Of a stretch of DNA of 64,000 bases, positions 35,623-45,694 are shown in pieces. Within the stretch, counting starts at the first letter, position 1. Each line of letters begins with the position of its first letter. The stretch lies in assembly GCF_022458895.1 (NCBI RefSeq), contig NZ_JAINFL010000006.1, positions 487,105 to 551,104 on the forward strand, given 5' to 3'. The position numbers and the translations under genes were made by a program. This DNA is from Roseihalotalea indica. GTDB lineage: Bacteria > Bacteroidota > Bacteroidia > Cytophagales > Cyclobacteriaceae. The notes beneath the pieces were generated by a model that saw only the letters and a program-made list of their open reading frames with translations, made no database searches and was not told where the DNA came from.

Positions 35623-36712
35623 ATAAACGTAACGAAAAACAACCGCCGCGATTTTATGAAAAAAAGTGCTTCAATAGCGGCACTTTCGGTCAGCGGGTTG
35701 AATAACACCTTTCCTCCCGCAAAAAGAAATACTCCTTCACCAGAAGAAGTTGGGTAAATTAAGGATGCTGGTATGCAGATGTGCCTGCCTTATTTCTGGG
35801 GTATAGAACCGCCTAAAGTAGCCCGCCAAATGGATGTGCTGGGGTCTGTTGGCGGAATTAGCCCTCAGATAGTCGGTATGGATGACGCCAATAACTGGGA
35901 GTACAACGTGATTAAAGCCGTAAAAGAAGCTTGGGCAACCGAAGGGCCTACGCTCAAAGTAATTGAAGAGCCACCTTCACTTTATACCAAAACCAAATCA
36001 GGGTTGGAAGGTCGAGATTAGGAGATTGAGAACTTTATCACCTTCGTGCAGAACATCGCAAAGCTGAGCATTAATACAGTATGCTATAACTGGATGCCGG
36101 TGATCAGCTGGGCGTGAACAACGATTGATCGGGCTAGCCGAGGAGGGGCATTGGTGAGTGCTTTTGATATTGAAGATATCACAGCAGAAGAAGAAATTAC
36201 CGAATACGGAAAACTCACACATGCTGATATGTGGAATAATCTGGAGTACTTTCTAAAAGCTGTGGTGCCCGAAGCAGAGAAAAACGGTATTAAACTGGCA
36301 ATGCATCCCGATGATCCGCCCATCGATAGTATCCGCGGAATTCCCTTTATTTGACATCGGTTAATGCTTTCAAGCGTCTGATAGAACTGGTGCCAAGTTC
36401 CAGCAATGGCCTTTTGCCATTAATACTTCGGCAAAAGAAATACTATTCATTTTGTTCATTTTATTCATTTTCGGGATGTACGAGGCAACAAAAACAACTT
36501 TGAAGAAACCTTTCATGATGAGAGAAAATTGATATGTTTAAAGCCACGCAAGTCTATTTCGACATCGGTTTCCGAGGCCCAATCCGTCCCGACCATGTAC
36601 CGACAATGGCAGGTGACAGTAACGAGCACCCTGGCTATAGCACCATCGGCGCCCTGTTCGCATTGGTTACATTCGCTGGCTCATAGAAGGAGTGACCAAA
36701 ACTCAGACATAA
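35623..36712 (+). pseudogene. Decayed Tat-exported mannonate dehydratase (uxuA-like)
   Basis: Fragments in several frames rebuild one protein. At 35644 NNRRDFMKKSASIAALSVSG is a twin-arginine signal; its start codon appears to have become ATA at 35623. Stops at 35752 and 36019, and later frameshifts, break the body. Recognisable UxuA pieces: INTVCYNWMPVISWA (36070s), KLAMHPDDPPIDSIRGIPF (36290s), AFKRLIELVPSSSNG (36370s), HFRDVRGNKNNFEETFHDE (36470s), DIGFRGPIRPDHVPTMAGDS (36560s) and, after a one-base loss near 36665, GYIRWLIEGV. UxuA dehydrates mannonate in hexuronate breakdown. The metal-site segment between the PSSSNG and HFRDVRG pieces looks shortened. No intact copy or other uronate gene is present. 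Confidence 0.85.
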
Positions 36713-36926
36713 AAGCATTCTATTAGCTCTTAACGAACGACTCTGGATCAAATGAGTTAGCGATTTGTACTCACTTTTATCTAAGGGTTCGTAACTTTAA
36801 TAGCGGTTGCTAGTACTTATGAGGTTTTTTACCTATAATTCTACACATGATTATAGTTATTTATGCGTTTGACTTATGTAGTTTGCGCCAGACTTTCATG
36901 TAAGTTAATAAACCTACCCTAAGGTT

Positions 36927-38888
36927 ATGATCCGTTATTTACTTCTGATACTGTGGGTAATTATCCAAATTGTAGTTCTGCCTACCACTGTTTCATCTCA
37001 AAATATTCACCGGATTGATAGTTTAAAGCAGGTCATCTCCACAACTCAGGACACCCTTAAAGTACGGGCGCTCTTTCAACTTGCTATGGCCTACCAGTTT
37101 TCAATGCCTGATACGGCAATGCATCTCGTGCGGCAGTCGCTTTCGTTAGCAGAGAAGCTGGGTGATGAAAAGGGGAGAGGAGATGCTTTAATTACTAGAG
37201 GGCGTTTAAAAAGGGAAGACGGTCGCTATGATGAGGCACTGGAAGATCTTACCACGTCTCTAAGTATCTATAGCCAACTTCAGGATAGTGCACAAATGGC
37301 CAATGCGCTCAATGACATTAGTATTGTGTATGCAATGTCTGGCGATGATCCGAAGGCTCTGGAGTATTTTGAAGAAACGCTGACTCTCTTTCAAAAGCTT
37401 GGCGACGACAAAGGTGTGTCTCAATTGCTTAACAATATTGGGGTAATTCACCGAAGTGCCGGAAACTTAGCCAAAGCGAAAGACTATTTCTTAGAATCGC
37501 TTCAGATCAAGGAGGGGCGAAGGGATACGAGTGATTTACCTCGTTCATATGCCAATTTAGGCAGCGTTTTTTACGATATGGGTATTAACCGGGAGGCCTG
37601 GCGTTACTATCAGAAAGCTGATACATTATTCAGAATTATTCAGGACCAGCAAGGGATCGTTAGCAACCTGAATGCTATGGCCCGGCTTTCACGCTCAGAA
37701 GGCCGATTGCAGGTGGCCCGGGCTTATGCGGTAGAAGGTCTGAGAATTGCCCAGGCAAACGAAGCGCCTCTAAGTATTCAGAAAACCAGCCACCTGCTTG
37801 CTGAACTTTCTGAGCAACTGGATGATTTTGCGGCAGCATATCGTTATCTGGAGCTTTATACTGACGTAAAAGATAGCTTATTTACTGAACAGCAAGCTAA
37901 TCATCTGGATGAGTTGAAGGCTCAGTTTGATAGCGAGCAACAGGTAAATCGGATTGCATTATTAGAAAAGGAAAAAGAACTTCAGAATGCATATCTTCAG
38001 CAACAGAAACTCGTCCAGAAAGTGTTACTGAGCGGCATCATACTCCTACTGATCTTGCTAACAATTTTTATCTATGCCTATCGGGTTAACCGCCGACAGA
38101 AAAAGCTACTAACCTTCCAATATCACGAAATACAGCAGCAAAAAGAAGAGCTACGGGAAATGAACCGGACCAAAGACCGTTTCTTTTCTATCATCTCGCA
38201 TGATATCAGAGGGCCGCTTAATAGCCTGAAAGGTTTTGTTTTCATTTTAAGCGAGCAAATTGAAATGATGAGCCGACAGGAAATGAAAGAAATAAGCGAT
38301 CATATTGAGGAATCATTACAAAATTTACTTCAGCTGCTGGATAATATTCTGACCTGGTCGCTCTCCCAGATAAAGCAAGGTCGATTAGATCCCACGCCTG
38401 TATCCCTCCATGATTTAACCAGCGATATTTTCCGCCTGTACTCGCCAACGGCAAACGAAAAGCAGTTATCATTGGTAAATAATACAGATGCTGAGGTGTT
38501 TGCATGGGCGGATCAGCACTCAATACATACTGTATTGAGAAACCTGGTTGCCAACAGCATTAAGTTCTCTTACCCTGGCTCAACCATTACAGTAAATGCT
38601 TCTATAAACAAGGATGAGGTAATTGTCGGAGTAACCGATGAAGGAGTAGGCATGGATCAGGCTACGATAAATGAGCTTTTTTCATTAGATAAGAAGACCA
38701 GCGGTACAGGTACCGCCAATGAAAAAGGCAGTGGTTTTGGATTAGTTCTGTGTAAAGAGTTAGTAAACAAAAATGGTGGCGAACTCAGAGTAACCAGTGA
38801 ACCCGGTAAAGGAAGTACCTTCACTTTCGCTCTACCACTGGCTGAGCAAAAAGTGTCTAGAAAAGAGTATCAGGTTATTAGCTCATGA
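36927..38888 (+). CDS. TPR-containing sensor histidine kinase
   Basis: 653 residues. Signal peptide (1-24), then about six TPR repeats in the periplasm (about 45-310; for example ALNDISIVYAMSGDDPKALEYFEETLTLF), a coiled coil (320-362), one membrane helix (366-386), a short coiled coil, HisKA with phospho-acceptor H425 (FFSIISHDIRGPL), and HATPase_c with VTDEGVGMD (G1) and GSGFGLVL (G2). No response regulator is adjacent, so it is an orphan by position. The metal-resistance block begins 2.3 kb downstream, but a link is not supported by anything in the sequence. Confidence 0.93.
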   Translation: MIRYLLLILWVIIQIVVLPTTVSSQNIHRIDSLKQVISTTQDTLKVRALFQLAMAYQFSMPDTAMHLVRQSLSLAEKLGDEKGRGDALITRGRLKREDGRYDEALEDLTTSLSIYSQLQDSAQMANALNDISIVYAMSGDDPKALEYFEETLTLFQKLGDDKGVSQLLNNIGVIHRSAGNLAKAKDYFLESLQIKEGRRDTSDLPRSYANLGSVFYDMGINREAWRYYQKADTLFRIIQDQQGIVSNLNAMARLSRSEGRLQVARAYAVEGLRIAQANEAPLSIQKTSHLLAELSEQLDDFAAAYRYLELYTDVKDSLFTEQQANHLDELKAQFDSEQQVNRIALLEKEKELQNAYLQQQKLVQKVLLSGIILLLILLTIFIYAYRVNRRQKKLLTFQYHEIQQQKEELREMNRTKDRFFSIISHDIRGPLNSLKGFVFILSEQIEMMSRQEMKEISDHIEESLQNLLQLLDNILTWSLSQIKQGRLDPTPVSLHDLTSDIFRLYSPTANEKQLSLVNNTDAEVFAWADQHSIHTVLRNLVANSIKFSYPGSTITVNASINKDEVIVGVTDEGVGMDQATINELFSLDKKTSGTGTANEKGSGFGLVLCKELVNKNGGELRVTSEPGKGSTFTFALPLAEQKVSRKEYQVISS

Positions 38889-38990
38889 TTTTTATAGCTG
38901 ATTAGGATAGACCTATCTAAGCGTTTAATCCTGGAATTTTGACACAAATTCTTTATATTTCCAAAAATCACTAACCAAACTCCTAATCTT

Positions 38991-39143
38991 ATGAGCAGTT
39001 TACTGTACATTATCGCAATCATTTTAATTATTGGCTGGTTGCTCGGCTTTTTTGTTTATGACGTAGGCAGTCTGATTCACATCTTACTGGTAATCGCACT
39101 AATTGCTATCATTCTACGCTTGATTCGTGGGCGGGGTATCTAA
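38991..39143 (+). CDS. lmo0937-family small membrane protein
   Basis: A 50-residue frame, too short for many callers. Two membrane helices are separated by FFVYDVGSLIHILLVIALI, and it ends in RLIRGRGI. The pattern LLYIIAIILIIGWLLGFF.YDVGSLIHILLVIA is typical of the lmo0937/DUF5670 family, widespread small stress-linked membrane proteins of unknown function. It lies 100 bases after the histidine kinase and before another small two-helix protein, so it may be part of a stress-inducible pair. Confidence 0.85.
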   Translation: MSSLLYIIAIILIIGWLLGFFVYDVGSLIHILLVIALIAIILRLIRGRGI

Positions 39144-39214
39144 TCTGAGTTAAACGTATTACCGTCTTTAGCTCTAAAATCTTACTTTTTAACTTAATCT
39201 GTAAATTTTTTCTC

Positions 39215-39418
39215 ATGCAACGTACTATTGGTATTATTCTTTTTGTCATCGGATTGATCGGCACACTAATCACTGGCATTCAGGCGCTTCAGGATTCTGA
39301 AACCTTTTCCCTTTTTGGTCTGGACATTGGCGTCAGTAGTGCTAACTGGACTCCTTTGATCATCAGCGTAGCGGTATTGATTATCGGGCTGGTAATGATG
39401 CGCTCGAAGAAGGCATAA
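39215..39418 (+). CDS. Small two-helix membrane protein
   Basis: 67 residues: one helix (about 4-24), a short loop (QDSETFSLFGLDIGVSSANW) and a second helix (48-62), ending MMRSKKA. I do not recognise a named family, though small proteins of this shape occur with stress genes in Bacteroidetes. It follows the lmo0937-like gene by 71 bases and may be co-transcribed. Codon use resembles its neighbours. Confidence 0.7.
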   Translation: MQRTIGIILFVIGLIGTLITGIQALQDSETFSLFGLDIGVSSANWTPLIISVAVLIIGLVMMRSKKA

Positions 39419-39698
39419 TTCTGGTTTTCTAAGTTCCAGCGGCTTCTTAACAAGAATTTGCATCGGTAGCAAAATACACGCAAGTAGTGCACAGGTGCTT
39501 TATTAATAGCGAGTTAAGAGGCTAAACGATAGGCTATTAGCGGTTAGTCGGAAGCAATAAGCGTCAGCAATACATCTATACTCCTGACCGCCTACAGCCA
39601 ACCGTTTACCAATCCATCAATAAACTCAGAGTATTAGCTTTACGCTCAGTTAATAAGCCGCTGGGAACTATTTTTCTAATTGCGTACTTTTGTAACCA
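39419..39698. other. Non-coding gap with degenerate repeat-like sequence
   Basis: 280 bases. Around 39548-39612 a CGGTTAG...CCAACCG inverted arrangement resembles the interspersed repeats at 28.0 and 33.8 kb but is more diverged. The -7 box of the metal block lies at its right end. No gene seen. Confidence 0.4.
39685..39692 (+). promoter_or_regulatory. -7 box before the metal-resistance block
   Basis: TACTTTTG fits TAnnTTTG and lies six bases before the DUF6660 ATG, again implying a very short or absent leader. -33 element not clear. Confidence 0.45.
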
Positions 39699-40013
39699 AT
39701 GAGCCAGATTGCGCACATTTTAGCTTTATACCTTAGTTTGCTTACTCTTTTTCCCTGTGCGGATAAAGCAGAAGAGGCTACCTTAGCTGATGTCAGCGTT
39801 CAGGCAGCGCATACGCACGGTGTAAATGAACCAGGTTCAGATTTATGCTCTCCACTTTGCCTGTGCTCCTGCTGTGGCATTTCTTTTCAGACGCCGGCAA
39901 TCAATAAATTTTCTCTCGAGAAACCGTCTGTCATTCCCGTATATACCGCATTACGAGCTCCCGATGCTCCATTCCGCTCTCCGGGCGCTGTCTTTCATCC
40001 ACCCAAAGCTTAA
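39699..40013 (+). CDS. DUF6660-like small exported Cys/His protein
   Basis: 104 residues with a signal peptide (about 1-20, LYLSLLTLFPCADKAEE). A histidine pair (AAHTHG) and a cysteine cluster CSPLCLCSCC (about residues 50-59) could bind metal. Short proteins with this layout (DUF6660) are found directly upstream of CusA-type pumps in Bacteroidetes. It probably sits in the periplasm or membrane; whether it senses or chaperones metal is not known. The CusA fusion begins 92 bases downstream. Confidence 0.75.
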   Translation: MSQIAHILALYLSLLTLFPCADKAEEATLADVSVQAAHTHGVNEPGSDLCSPLCLCSCCGISFQTPAINKFSLEKPSVIPVYTALRAPDAPFRSPGAVFHPPKA

Positions 40014-40105
40014 GCCAACTCTTCTTTTCTTGAGCAGTCAGTTCACCTGAGTGATCTGATCACCTCATGCTCTTTATTTCAAATTGGCTTAACTTATTTT
40101 ATTTC

Positions 40106-43100
40106 ATGATCAACACGATTATTGCTTTTTCCATCCGGAATAAGCTCATCATCGGTTTGCTCACCCTGGCTCTAATTGGCTTGGGTACCTGGAGCATGAC
40201 CGAAGTGCCGATTGATGCGGTTCCGGATATTACGAACAATCAAATTCAGGTAATTACCCAAGCCCCCAATCTAGGCACCGAAGATATCGAGCAGTTTGTC
40301 ACCTACCCGGTGGAGGTAGCCATGGCGAATCTGCCCGGAGTCAGAGAAATTCGCTCCGTATCTCGATTCGGTCTTTCCGTAGTCACGATTGTCTTTGAAG
40401 ACGATATGGGGATGTACCTGCCCCGGCAACTGGTAAACGAAAAACTGGCCCAGGTGAAGGAGGAGATACCCGAGGGTTTTGGCGAGTCCTTCATGGGACC
40501 CATTACCACTGGGTTGGGTGAAATTTACCAGTACACTCTGGAAGTAGAACCTGAATTTCAGGACCAATATACTCCTATGAACCTGCGCACCGTTCAGGAC
40601 TGGATTGTACGCCGGCAAATGGCGATGGTACCCGGTGTAGTAGAAGTGAATGCCTTCGGTGGCTCACAGAAGCAATATGAAGTAGCGGTAGACCCCGACG
40701 AACTTCGAGCTATTGATCTTTCTATTACCGATGTATTTGATGCCCTGGAGCAGAACAATCAGAATACCGGGGGGGCATACATAGAAAAAGACCACCAGGC
40801 CAATTTTATCCGAGGGGAAGGTCTGGCCCGAAGCATTGCCGACATTGAAAACATTGTGGTCAAAACGGTAGACGGGCTTCCGATACGGATAAAAGATGTT
40901 GCCCGGGTGCATCTGGGAGGTGCCGTACGATACGGAGCATTTACCAAAGACGGTCAGGAAGCGGTAGGAGGAATGATTCTAATGCTGAAAGGTGCTAACT
41001 CCAATGAAGTGATTGAATCAGTGAAAGGCCGGATGGTGCAAATACAGGAATCTTTACCCGAAGGAGTGTCTGTAGAGCCTTTCATGGACCGTAGCACATT
41101 AATCAGTAAAACAACCAGTACGGTAAAAAGCAACCTGCTGGAGGGGGCATTGATCGTCATATTTGTGCTGGTCTTTTTGCTTGGTAACTGGCGAGGCGGG
41201 CTCATTGTCGCATCCACCATTCCGCTTTCATTGCTCTTCGCGTTCATCCTCATGAAGGTGTTCAACGTATGGGCTAACCTCATGAGCCTGGGCGCTATTG
41301 ACTTCGGGATTATTGTGGATGGAGCGGTGATCATCGTAGAGGGAACCGTGTTTTTTATGGTTCAACACTTGAGAAAAGGTAAAGACATTAATGGCCAAAC
41401 GCGCGATGAGGTGGCATTTGATGCTTCCAGCAAGATGATGAACTCCGCCTTCTTCGGGCAACTCATCATACTTATTGTGTTTTTGCCCATCCTGTTTCTG
41501 GAAGGTGTGGAAGGGAAGATGTTTATTCCAATGGCGCTTACGTTCATGTTCGCCATGCTGGGGGCCATGTTGCTCTGCCTCACCTATGTGCCGATGATAT
41601 CCTCATTACTGATTCGTGTATCTGATAAACAATCGTGGGGCGACCGAATTGTGCTTTGGCTGGAAGATCAGTATGAGAAAACCTTGAGGCACGCTCTTAA
41701 AAGAACCAAGCTTATTTTGGGAACAGCCGTAGTGCTAATGGTTCTAGCCGTGCTCACCTTCACGCGCATGGGCGCAGAATTTATCCCCCAGTTAGACGAG
41801 GGGGATATTGCCTTTCACGTGATCCTTAAACCAGGCAGTGCTCTATCGGAATCTATTAAGACCGCTACCCGGATTGAAAAGGTGCTGCTAGATAACTTTC
41901 CCGAGGTTAAACATGCCATGACTCGTTTTGGTGTGGCCGACGTACCCACCGACCCCATGCCTATGGATTTTGGAGACTGTATCGTCACGCTCAAACCGAA
42001 GAATGAATGGGTATCGGCCAAGACCAAAGAGGAGTTGATTACCAAGATGAAAGAGCAACTCAGCGTCATACCTGGCGTCAATTATGAATTTACTCAGCCT
42101 ATCGAGATGCGTTTTAACGAACTTCTGACGGGAGTGCGAGAGGATATCGCAATCAAACTGTACGGTGAAGACCTACAGATGCTGGCCGATAAAGCGCAGG
42201 AAATGGGGAATATTATTGCCGAGGTACCGGGCGTAGGCGATATGAAGGTGGAAGCAACGGCGGGATTACCGCAAATGACTATCCATTACGAAAGAGGGAA
42301 GCTCGCTCAATACGGCCTGAACGTAAGCGACATCAATCGGGTGATCGAGACTGCGTTTGCGGGAGGCACTGCGGGTGTCATCTTTGAAGGCGAAAAGCGG
42401 TTTAATCTGGTAGTCCGTCTGGATTCAACGTATCGCTCTAATCTGAACGATATCAAGAATATGTATATCAGCACCCCGGAAGGATCACAGATTCCTCTGA
42501 AAGAAGTGGCGGATATTAGCTACCGCCCCGGGCCCATGCAGATCAGCCGGGATAACACCAATCGGCGGACGTATGTGGGTGTGAATGTGCGGGGACGGGA
42601 TATCAAGTCGCTTGTGGAGGAGATACGGGAAAGGCTGAATGAGCAGTTGGAGCTTCCAGCTGGTTATTATATTCGCTACGGCGGAGCTTTTGAGAACTTA
42701 GAACGAGCCACCGAGCGGCTACGCATTGTAGTGCCCATTGCCCTGGCGTTAATCTTCATACTTATCTTTTTTGCCCTCCATTCCTTCAAACAGACGCTGA
42801 TGATTTACATGGCTATTCCACTGGCGGCAGTCGGAGGAGTGTTTGCGTTGTGGTTGCGAGGGATGCCATTCAGTATTTCTGCTGGCGTTGGCTTTATCGT
42901 ATTGTTTGGAGTAGCCGTGCTCAATGGCTTGGTGCTCATCAGCGGCTGGAATGAACTCAAGGAAGAAGGCTCAAATGACCTGAATGAGCGAATACGACAA
43001 GGTGCCCGAAGACGGATACGCCCTATTTTACTCACCGCGTTAACCGATATTCTGGGCTTTCTGCCAATGGCACTGTCATCATCGGCGGGTGCGGAAGTGC

Positions 43101-44446
43101 AGCGGCCTCTGGCGACAGTGGTTATAGGAGGGCTGCTAACATCTACCTTGCTGACTCTCTTTATTCTCCCCATTTTGTACCGGTGGACCGAGACCCACTC
43201 GCTGCGACCCGCCTTAGTCAAAGGTTCGGTAGCCGTGCTGCTGATGGGGTGCTCAATGAGTTTTGCTCATGCGCAGCCTCAGCCGGAAGAAACGCTGCCC
43301 GTAATGACGATGGAGGATGCGGTGAATAGGGCAGTGGAAAGGTATCCGAAGATAAAGGCGGCCCGTCTGGAGATGAACCGGCAGCAGGCACTGAAGAAAA
43401 CAGCCTGGAGTTTAGGGAATACGCAGATCTTTACCGGAGGGGAAGAACTTAATACTTCGGGCGAGGGAGGAGGTGTCTACACTACAGTCGGGGTGCAGCA
43501 GCAGAATATAGACCTCTTTAGTATTGCCCCAACCCGCAATTTGCAGCAGCAACGCGTGGTTCTGGCGGAAGCCGCTTTGCAGCTGAATGAATACGAATTG
43601 CGAAGACAGGTGAAGGCCGCCTATGCTGAAGCCTATGTAGCTCGGCAGAAAGTGGCCTTGTACAAGAAATTGGATTCAGTGTATCAGGAGTTTGAACGGG
43701 CAGCCCGCATTCGTTATGAGGTTGAGGAAACGTCCCGCCTGGCTTACCTGGCTTCTGCCAATCAGGTAAAACAGCTTACTTTGCAAAAGGAGCAGGCCGG
43801 GTATGACTATGGTGCTGCACTCTACAAGCTGAACCTGTGGCTGGTGAGTGATACGTTGTTTACCGTTACCGAGACCGTACAACCCGCATGGTTGCAATCG
43901 CTGACGATACATGATTCTATTAGCTCTCATCCCGAGCTACAGGTGGCTCAGCAGCAGATTGCCGTGGCCGATGCCAACCGTAAGGCCGTAGCTGCTGACT
44001 ATCTGCCTCAGCTTAATGCGCAGTACGGATGGCAGGAGGTAGGCGGTGAGCCGGGTTTCTATCAGTTTCAGGTAGGAGTTTCGGTGCCTCTGTTCTTTTC
44101 AGCCCAGCAGGGAAGGGCACAGGCGGCGGCAATTCAACAGCAACAGGCTGAGCAACAGTATCGCGAAGCCCAACTCTCGTTGGAAGCCAGCTATCAATCA
44201 TTGCGGCAGCAGTATCAGAAGTGGTACGCATCCTGGCAATTCTATGAGGAGGAAGCACTTCCGCTGGCCCAGGAACAGCAGCAGGGAGCCATACTGGCCT
44301 ATAACGAAGGCGCTATTGATTACATTTCTTTTATTCAGAACCTGAAAGAAACGGTTCAGGTCGAGCTCAACTGCTTGCAAGCCCTGGATCAGTACCTGCA
44401 GGTTAAGTTTCAAATGGAGTATTACCTGAATGCATCTAATCAGTAA
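40106..44446 (+). CDS. CusA/CzcA heavy-metal RND pump fused to a TolC-like outer-membrane factor
   Basis: 1446 residues from the ATG at 40106, which gives the usual MINTIIAFSIRNKL start. Residues 1 to about 1035 are a full HME-type RND pump: VPIDAVPDITNNQIQV, the TM4 DFGIIVDGAVIIVEG motif, two large periplasmic loops, and 12 membrane helices. After TM12 comes SLRPALVKGSVAVLLMGCSMSFAHAQ, which looks like an added signal/anchor, then about 370 residues of two helical-hairpin repeats like TolC/CusC (MTMEDAVNRAVERYPKIKAARLE; a second with SHPELQVAQQQIAVADANRKAV). Pump and channel come from one gene; the internal AHAQ could be a cleavage site. I recall such fusions in other Bacteroidetes. CusB follows at once. 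Confidence 0.93.
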   Translation: MINTIIAFSIRNKLIIGLLTLALIGLGTWSMTEVPIDAVPDITNNQIQVITQAPNLGTEDIEQFVTYPVEVAMANLPGVREIRSVSRFGLSVVTIVFEDDMGMYLPRQLVNEKLAQVKEEIPEGFGESFMGPITTGLGEIYQYTLEVEPEFQDQYTPMNLRTVQDWIVRRQMAMVPGVVEVNAFGGSQKQYEVAVDPDELRAIDLSITDVFDALEQNNQNTGGAYIEKDHQANFIRGEGLARSIADIENIVVKTVDGLPIRIKDVARVHLGGAVRYGAFTKDGQEAVGGMILMLKGANSNEVIESVKGRMVQIQESLPEGVSVEPFMDRSTLISKTTSTVKSNLLEGALIVIFVLVFLLGNWRGGLIVASTIPLSLLFAFILMKVFNVWANLMSLGAIDFGIIVDGAVIIVEGTVFFMVQHLRKGKDINGQTRDEVAFDASSKMMNSAFFGQLIILIVFLPILFLEGVEGKMFIPMALTFMFAMLGAMLLCLTYVPMISSLLIRVSDKQSWGDRIVLWLEDQYEKTLRHALKRTKLILGTAVVLMVLAVLTFTRMGAEFIPQLDEGDIAFHVILKPGSALSESIKTATRIEKVLLDNFPEVKHAMTRFGVADVPTDPMPMDFGDCIVTLKPKNEWVSAKTKEELITKMKEQLSVIPGVNYEFTQPIEMRFNELLTGVREDIAIKLYGEDLQMLADKAQEMGNIIAEVPGVGDMKVEATAGLPQMTIHYERGKLAQYGLNVSDINRVIETAFAGGTAGVIFEGEKRFNLVVRLDSTYRSNLNDIKNMYISTPEGSQIPLKEVADISYRPGPMQISRDNTNRRTYVGVNVRGRDIKSLVEEIRERLNEQLELPAGYYIRYGGAFENLERATERLRIVVPIALALIFILIFFALHSFKQTLMIYMAIPLAAVGGVFALWLRGMPFSISAGVGFIVLFGVAVLNGLVLISGWNELKEEGSNDLNERIRQGARRRIRPILLTALTDILGFLPMALSSSAGAEVQRPLATVVIGGLLTSTLLTLFILPILYRWTETHSLRPALVKGSVAVLLMGCSMSFAHAQPQPEETLPVMTMEDAVNRAVERYPKIKAARLEMNRQQALKKTAWSLGNTQIFTGGEELNTSGEGGGVYTTVGVQQQNIDLFSIAPTRNLQQQRVVLAEAALQLNEYELRRQVKAAYAEAYVARQKVALYKKLDSVYQEFERAARIRYEVEETSRLAYLASANQVKQLTLQKEQAGYDYGAALYKLNLWLVSDTLFTVTETVQPAWLQSLTIHDSISSHPELQVAQQQIAVADANRKAVAADYLPQLNAQYGWQEVGGEPGFYQFQVGVSVPLFFSAQQGRAQAAAIQQQQAEQQYREAQLSLEASYQSLRQQYQKWYASWQFYEEEALPLAQEQQQGAILAYNEGAIDYISFIQNLKETVQVELNCLQALDQYLQVKFQMEYYLNASNQ

Positions 44447-44450
44447 ATCA

Positions 44451-45665
44451 ATGAACATATATAAAATATATTTAGTAACTCTCTTCGCTAGTCTGATGCT
44501 GCTTGGTGCATGCCAAACCAGTACGACGGAGGGGCCAGAAGAAGACAATTCCGACGCATCTATGGCGGCCACCGGTGACCATGAGCATGAGGAGGAAGAG
44601 GGGGTACACTTCTCAGCAGCACAATTCTCAGCATTGGATATGGAAGTAGGGGCGCTGCCTCGTCGGAATGTGTCTTCAGTAGTAGAAGCCAACGGGCGGT
44701 TAGAAGTGCCACCGCAAAACGAAGCGACGGTCACCGCTATTCTGGGGGCTAATGTCGCCTCTATTCAGGTAATTGAGGGGGATGATGTAAAGAAAGGGCA
44801 GGTGCTGGCTTATCTAACCCACCCCAATCTTACCCGACTTCAAAGTGATTACCTGGAGGCGTACAGCAGTCTGCAATACCTGGAGCAGGAGTTTCAACGG
44901 CAGCAACGGCTATATGAAGAAGAAGTGGGTTCGGGTAAGGCTTTCCAGCAAACCCGGTCCGAGTATCAGTCGAAGCAGGCACTCATCAAGAGTTATGAGT
45001 CGCAGCTGCGGCAGTTGAGTATTAACCCGTCGCGCTTGCGGGAGGGAGAGTTTTATGATCGGGTGCCTATGGTCAGCCCGATTGAAGGATCGGTAACGCA
45101 TGTGGAGGTGAAAACCGGACAGTATGTGCCCCCCGAGAAAGAATTGTTTGAGATTGTCAATACGCACCATATCCATGCCGACCTGATGGTCTTTGAGAAA
45201 GATGTGCATAAGGTAGCCCAGGGGCAGCGTGTGCGGTTCACGGTGCAGTCGCTGCCAGGGGAGGAGCTTTTTGCCAAGATCTATTCGGTCGGGAAGAAGT
45301 TTGAGCAAAGCCCTAAGGCAGTCCACGTACACGCGGAAATTGAGAATACAACTGGCAAACTCATTCCCGGTATGTACATCCGAGGGCAGATTCTGACGGA
45401 TAGCGTAGATACGTTCGCGTTGCCCGAAGATGCACTGGCTACTTCCGGTAATCAGTCGCTGGCTTTTGTCGCTAATGAAGAAGCAGGCGACACTGCCGAG
45501 TCGTGGAGTTTCTCTCCGGTGCCAGTCACTACGGGCGTGGCATCGCATGGCTGGGTAGAGGTGAAGTTTCTGGAAGAGGTGCCGGAGGACGCTCGTTTTG
45601 TCTTGAACAATGCCTACTACCTGATAGCCGAAATGCAGAAAGGAGAAGCTGAGCACAGCCACTAA
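44451..45665 (+). CDS. CusB/CzcB periplasmic adaptor lipoprotein
   Basis: About 404 residues. The ATG at 44451, four bases after the pump's stop, gives a lipoprotein signal (MNIYKIYLVTLFASLMLLGAC); a longer frame from 44430 overlaps the pump and adds nothing. A His/acidic patch (GDHEHEEEEG) could bind metal. The adaptor domains are in order: lipoyl half, coiled-coil hairpin, lipoyl half (VSPIEGSVTHVEVKTGQYVPP), beta barrel (HIHADLMVFEKDVHKVAQG) and membrane-proximal domain. With the fused CusA-TolC protein it forms a complete tripartite metal pump. It ends in a His-containing tail (EAEHSH). Confidence 0.94.
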   Translation: MNIYKIYLVTLFASLMLLGACQTSTTEGPEEDNSDASMAATGDHEHEEEEGVHFSAAQFSALDMEVGALPRRNVSSVVEANGRLEVPPQNEATVTAILGANVASIQVIEGDDVKKGQVLAYLTHPNLTRLQSDYLEAYSSLQYLEQEFQRQQRLYEEEVGSGKAFQQTRSEYQSKQALIKSYESQLRQLSINPSRLREGEFYDRVPMVSPIEGSVTHVEVKTGQYVPPEKELFEIVNTHHIHADLMVFEKDVHKVAQGQRVRFTVQSLPGEELFAKIYSVGKKFEQSPKAVHVHAEIENTTGKLIPGMYIRGQILTDSVDTFALPEDALATSGNQSLAFVANEEAGDTAESWSFSPVPVTTGVASHGWVEVKFLEEVPEDARFVLNNAYYLIAEMQKGEAEHSH

Positions 45666-45694
45666 CGCATCTTCACGGAATATAACTGATCAAA

